Source: an uncultured Prevotella sp.
GTDB taxonomy: Bacteria > Bacteroidota > Bacteroidia > Bacteroidales > Bacteroidaceae
DNA: 7,276 nucleotides
Reading direction: 5' to 3'
Assembly (NCBI GenBank): GCA_905210845.1
Contig: CAJLYG010000163.1
Location: 1-7,276, forward strand
A program made the translations under genes and the position numbers. A model generated the notes under the pieces. It saw only the letters and a program-made list of their open reading frames with translations. It was not told the origin of the DNA and did no database searches. Below are positions 6,708 to 7,276 of the stretch, piece by piece (position 1 is the first letter of the stretch; the number at the start of each line of letters is the position of its first letter).

Positions 6708-7233
6708 AGACCAATATCTCAAGATACTACGTACTTATTGGGGGTATGAGAATTTTCGAGGTATACAGAGACAGATTATTGAGAGCATAGGGGAAGGGCG
6801 TGATACCTTGGGACTAATGCCCACAGGGGGAGGAAAATCCATCACCTTCCAGGTTCCTGCCCTTGCCCAAGATGGGGTGTGTATCGTAATCACGCCCCTG
6901 ATCGCCTTGATGAAAGACCAGGTCATGCATCTCCGGCAGAAAGGAATCCTTGCTTCTGCTGTTTATTCAGGCATGTCGCGACAGGAGATCATCACTACCT
7001 TGGAGAATAGTATCTTTGGAGGAGTGAAGATCTTATATGTTTCACCGGAAAGGTTGTCATCCGAGCTCTTCATCACCAAATTCAGACACATGAAAGTGAG
7101 CTTCATCACCGTTGATGAAGCCCATTGCATCAGTCAATGGGGGTATGATTTCCGTCCCTCATACCTGCAGATTGCCGATATCAGGAAGCTGAAGCCTGAT
7201 GTCCCCGTCTTAGCGCTCACGGCACCAGCTTGA
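6700..7233 (+). CDS. recQ: ATP-dependent DNA helicase RecQ, N-terminal part only (truncated)
   Basis: RecQ unwinds DNA 3' to 5' using ATP and works with RecJ to resect DNA ends. Only the first RecA-like helicase domain is present (177 residues; full RecQ is about 600-730). Visible motifs are motif 0 (FRGIQRQ, 19-25), Walker A MPTGGGKS (40-47), motif Ia TPLIALMKDQV (65-75), YVSPERL (113-119), DEAH (139-142), the aromatic-rich loop CISQWGYDFRPSY (143-155), and the beginning of motif III as ALTAPA (172-177), where ALTATA is usual. A TGA at 7231-7233 then ends the frame. The second helicase domain, zinc-binding and HRDC regions are absent, and no frame of the remaining 43 bases continues RecQ. 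The ATG at 6700 overlaps the recJ stop, suggesting translational coupling, with AAAGGA just upstream. As read here the product could not be an active helicase, but the break may be an insertion or an assembly join. Confidence 0.9.
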   Translation: MNEDQYLKILRTYWGYENFRGIQRQIIESIGEGRDTLGLMPTGGGKSITFQVPALAQDGVCIVITPLIALMKDQVMHLRQKGILASAVYSGMSRQEIITTLENSIFGGVKILYVSPERLSSELFITKFRHMKVSFITVDEAHCISQWGYDFRPSYLQIADIRKLKPDVPVLALTAPA

Positions 7234-7276
7234 ATTTTTCCTTAGTTTTCTTGAAAAATATCTTCTGGTATTTCTC
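7231..7276. other. AT-rich sequence of unknown origin at the recQ break
   Basis: From about 7231 the sequence no longer fits RecQ and becomes strikingly AT-rich compared with the coding DNA before it. ATTTTTC (7234-7240) and GAAAAAT (7253-7259) form an inverted repeat with a 12-nt spacer. On the - strand one frame is open from the window edge (7276) to a stop at 7219-7217 and encodes a Lys/Phe-rich stretch of 19 residues; a + strand frame is also open through the tail. Neither is long enough to identify. It could be the edge of an inserted element, another gene's end, or a misjoined contig end. Confidence 0.5.

Overview
The window looks like a chromosomal segment from a member of the Bacteroidales, most likely Prevotella-like. 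Three things support this. The proteins have the character of that group. Start codons follow A-rich leaders with little Shine-Dalgarno signal. Two intergenic regions carry the Bacteroidetes-type promoter (TTG, about 20 nt, TAnnTTTG). All recognisable genes lie on the + strand, and no rRNA, tRNA, CRISPR array or complete mobile element is visible.

Layout. Bases 1-753 are the 3' part of an NAD+-dependent DNA ligase gene (ligA: helix-hairpin-helix region plus BRCT domain). A promoter at 769-799 sits almost on top of the trmD start codon at 807. From there trmD, a DUF805 membrane protein gene, an aminopeptidase P gene and a gene for an exported C1-family cysteine peptidase follow with gaps of 41, 14 and 32 nt. 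They end at a clear intrinsic terminator (4755-4786). The 228-nt gap 4731-4958 holds this terminator, an AT-rich stretch, a second promoter (4863-4894) and a possible leader hairpin. Then come recJ (4959-6707) and recQ (from 6700), which overlap by 8 nt.

The 3' edge is abnormal. RecQ reads normally to helicase motif III and then stops at 7231-7233, and the last ~45 bases are AT-rich and unlike RecQ. This could be a mobile-element boundary, a real truncation or an assembly join, and the window alone cannot decide.

How the genes work together. LigA, RecJ and RecQ are DNA replication and repair proteins; RecJ exonuclease and RecQ helicase act together in end resection in the RecF pathway. TrmD modifies tRNA to keep the reading frame. 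Aminopeptidase P and the C1 peptidase have complementary peptide-degrading specificities but probably sit in different compartments. I see no defence system or other clearly new multi-gene system here. The items most worth checking are the broken recQ end, the Firmicutes-like ligase, the apparently leaderless trmD promoter and an 18-bp perfect palindrome just inside trmD.
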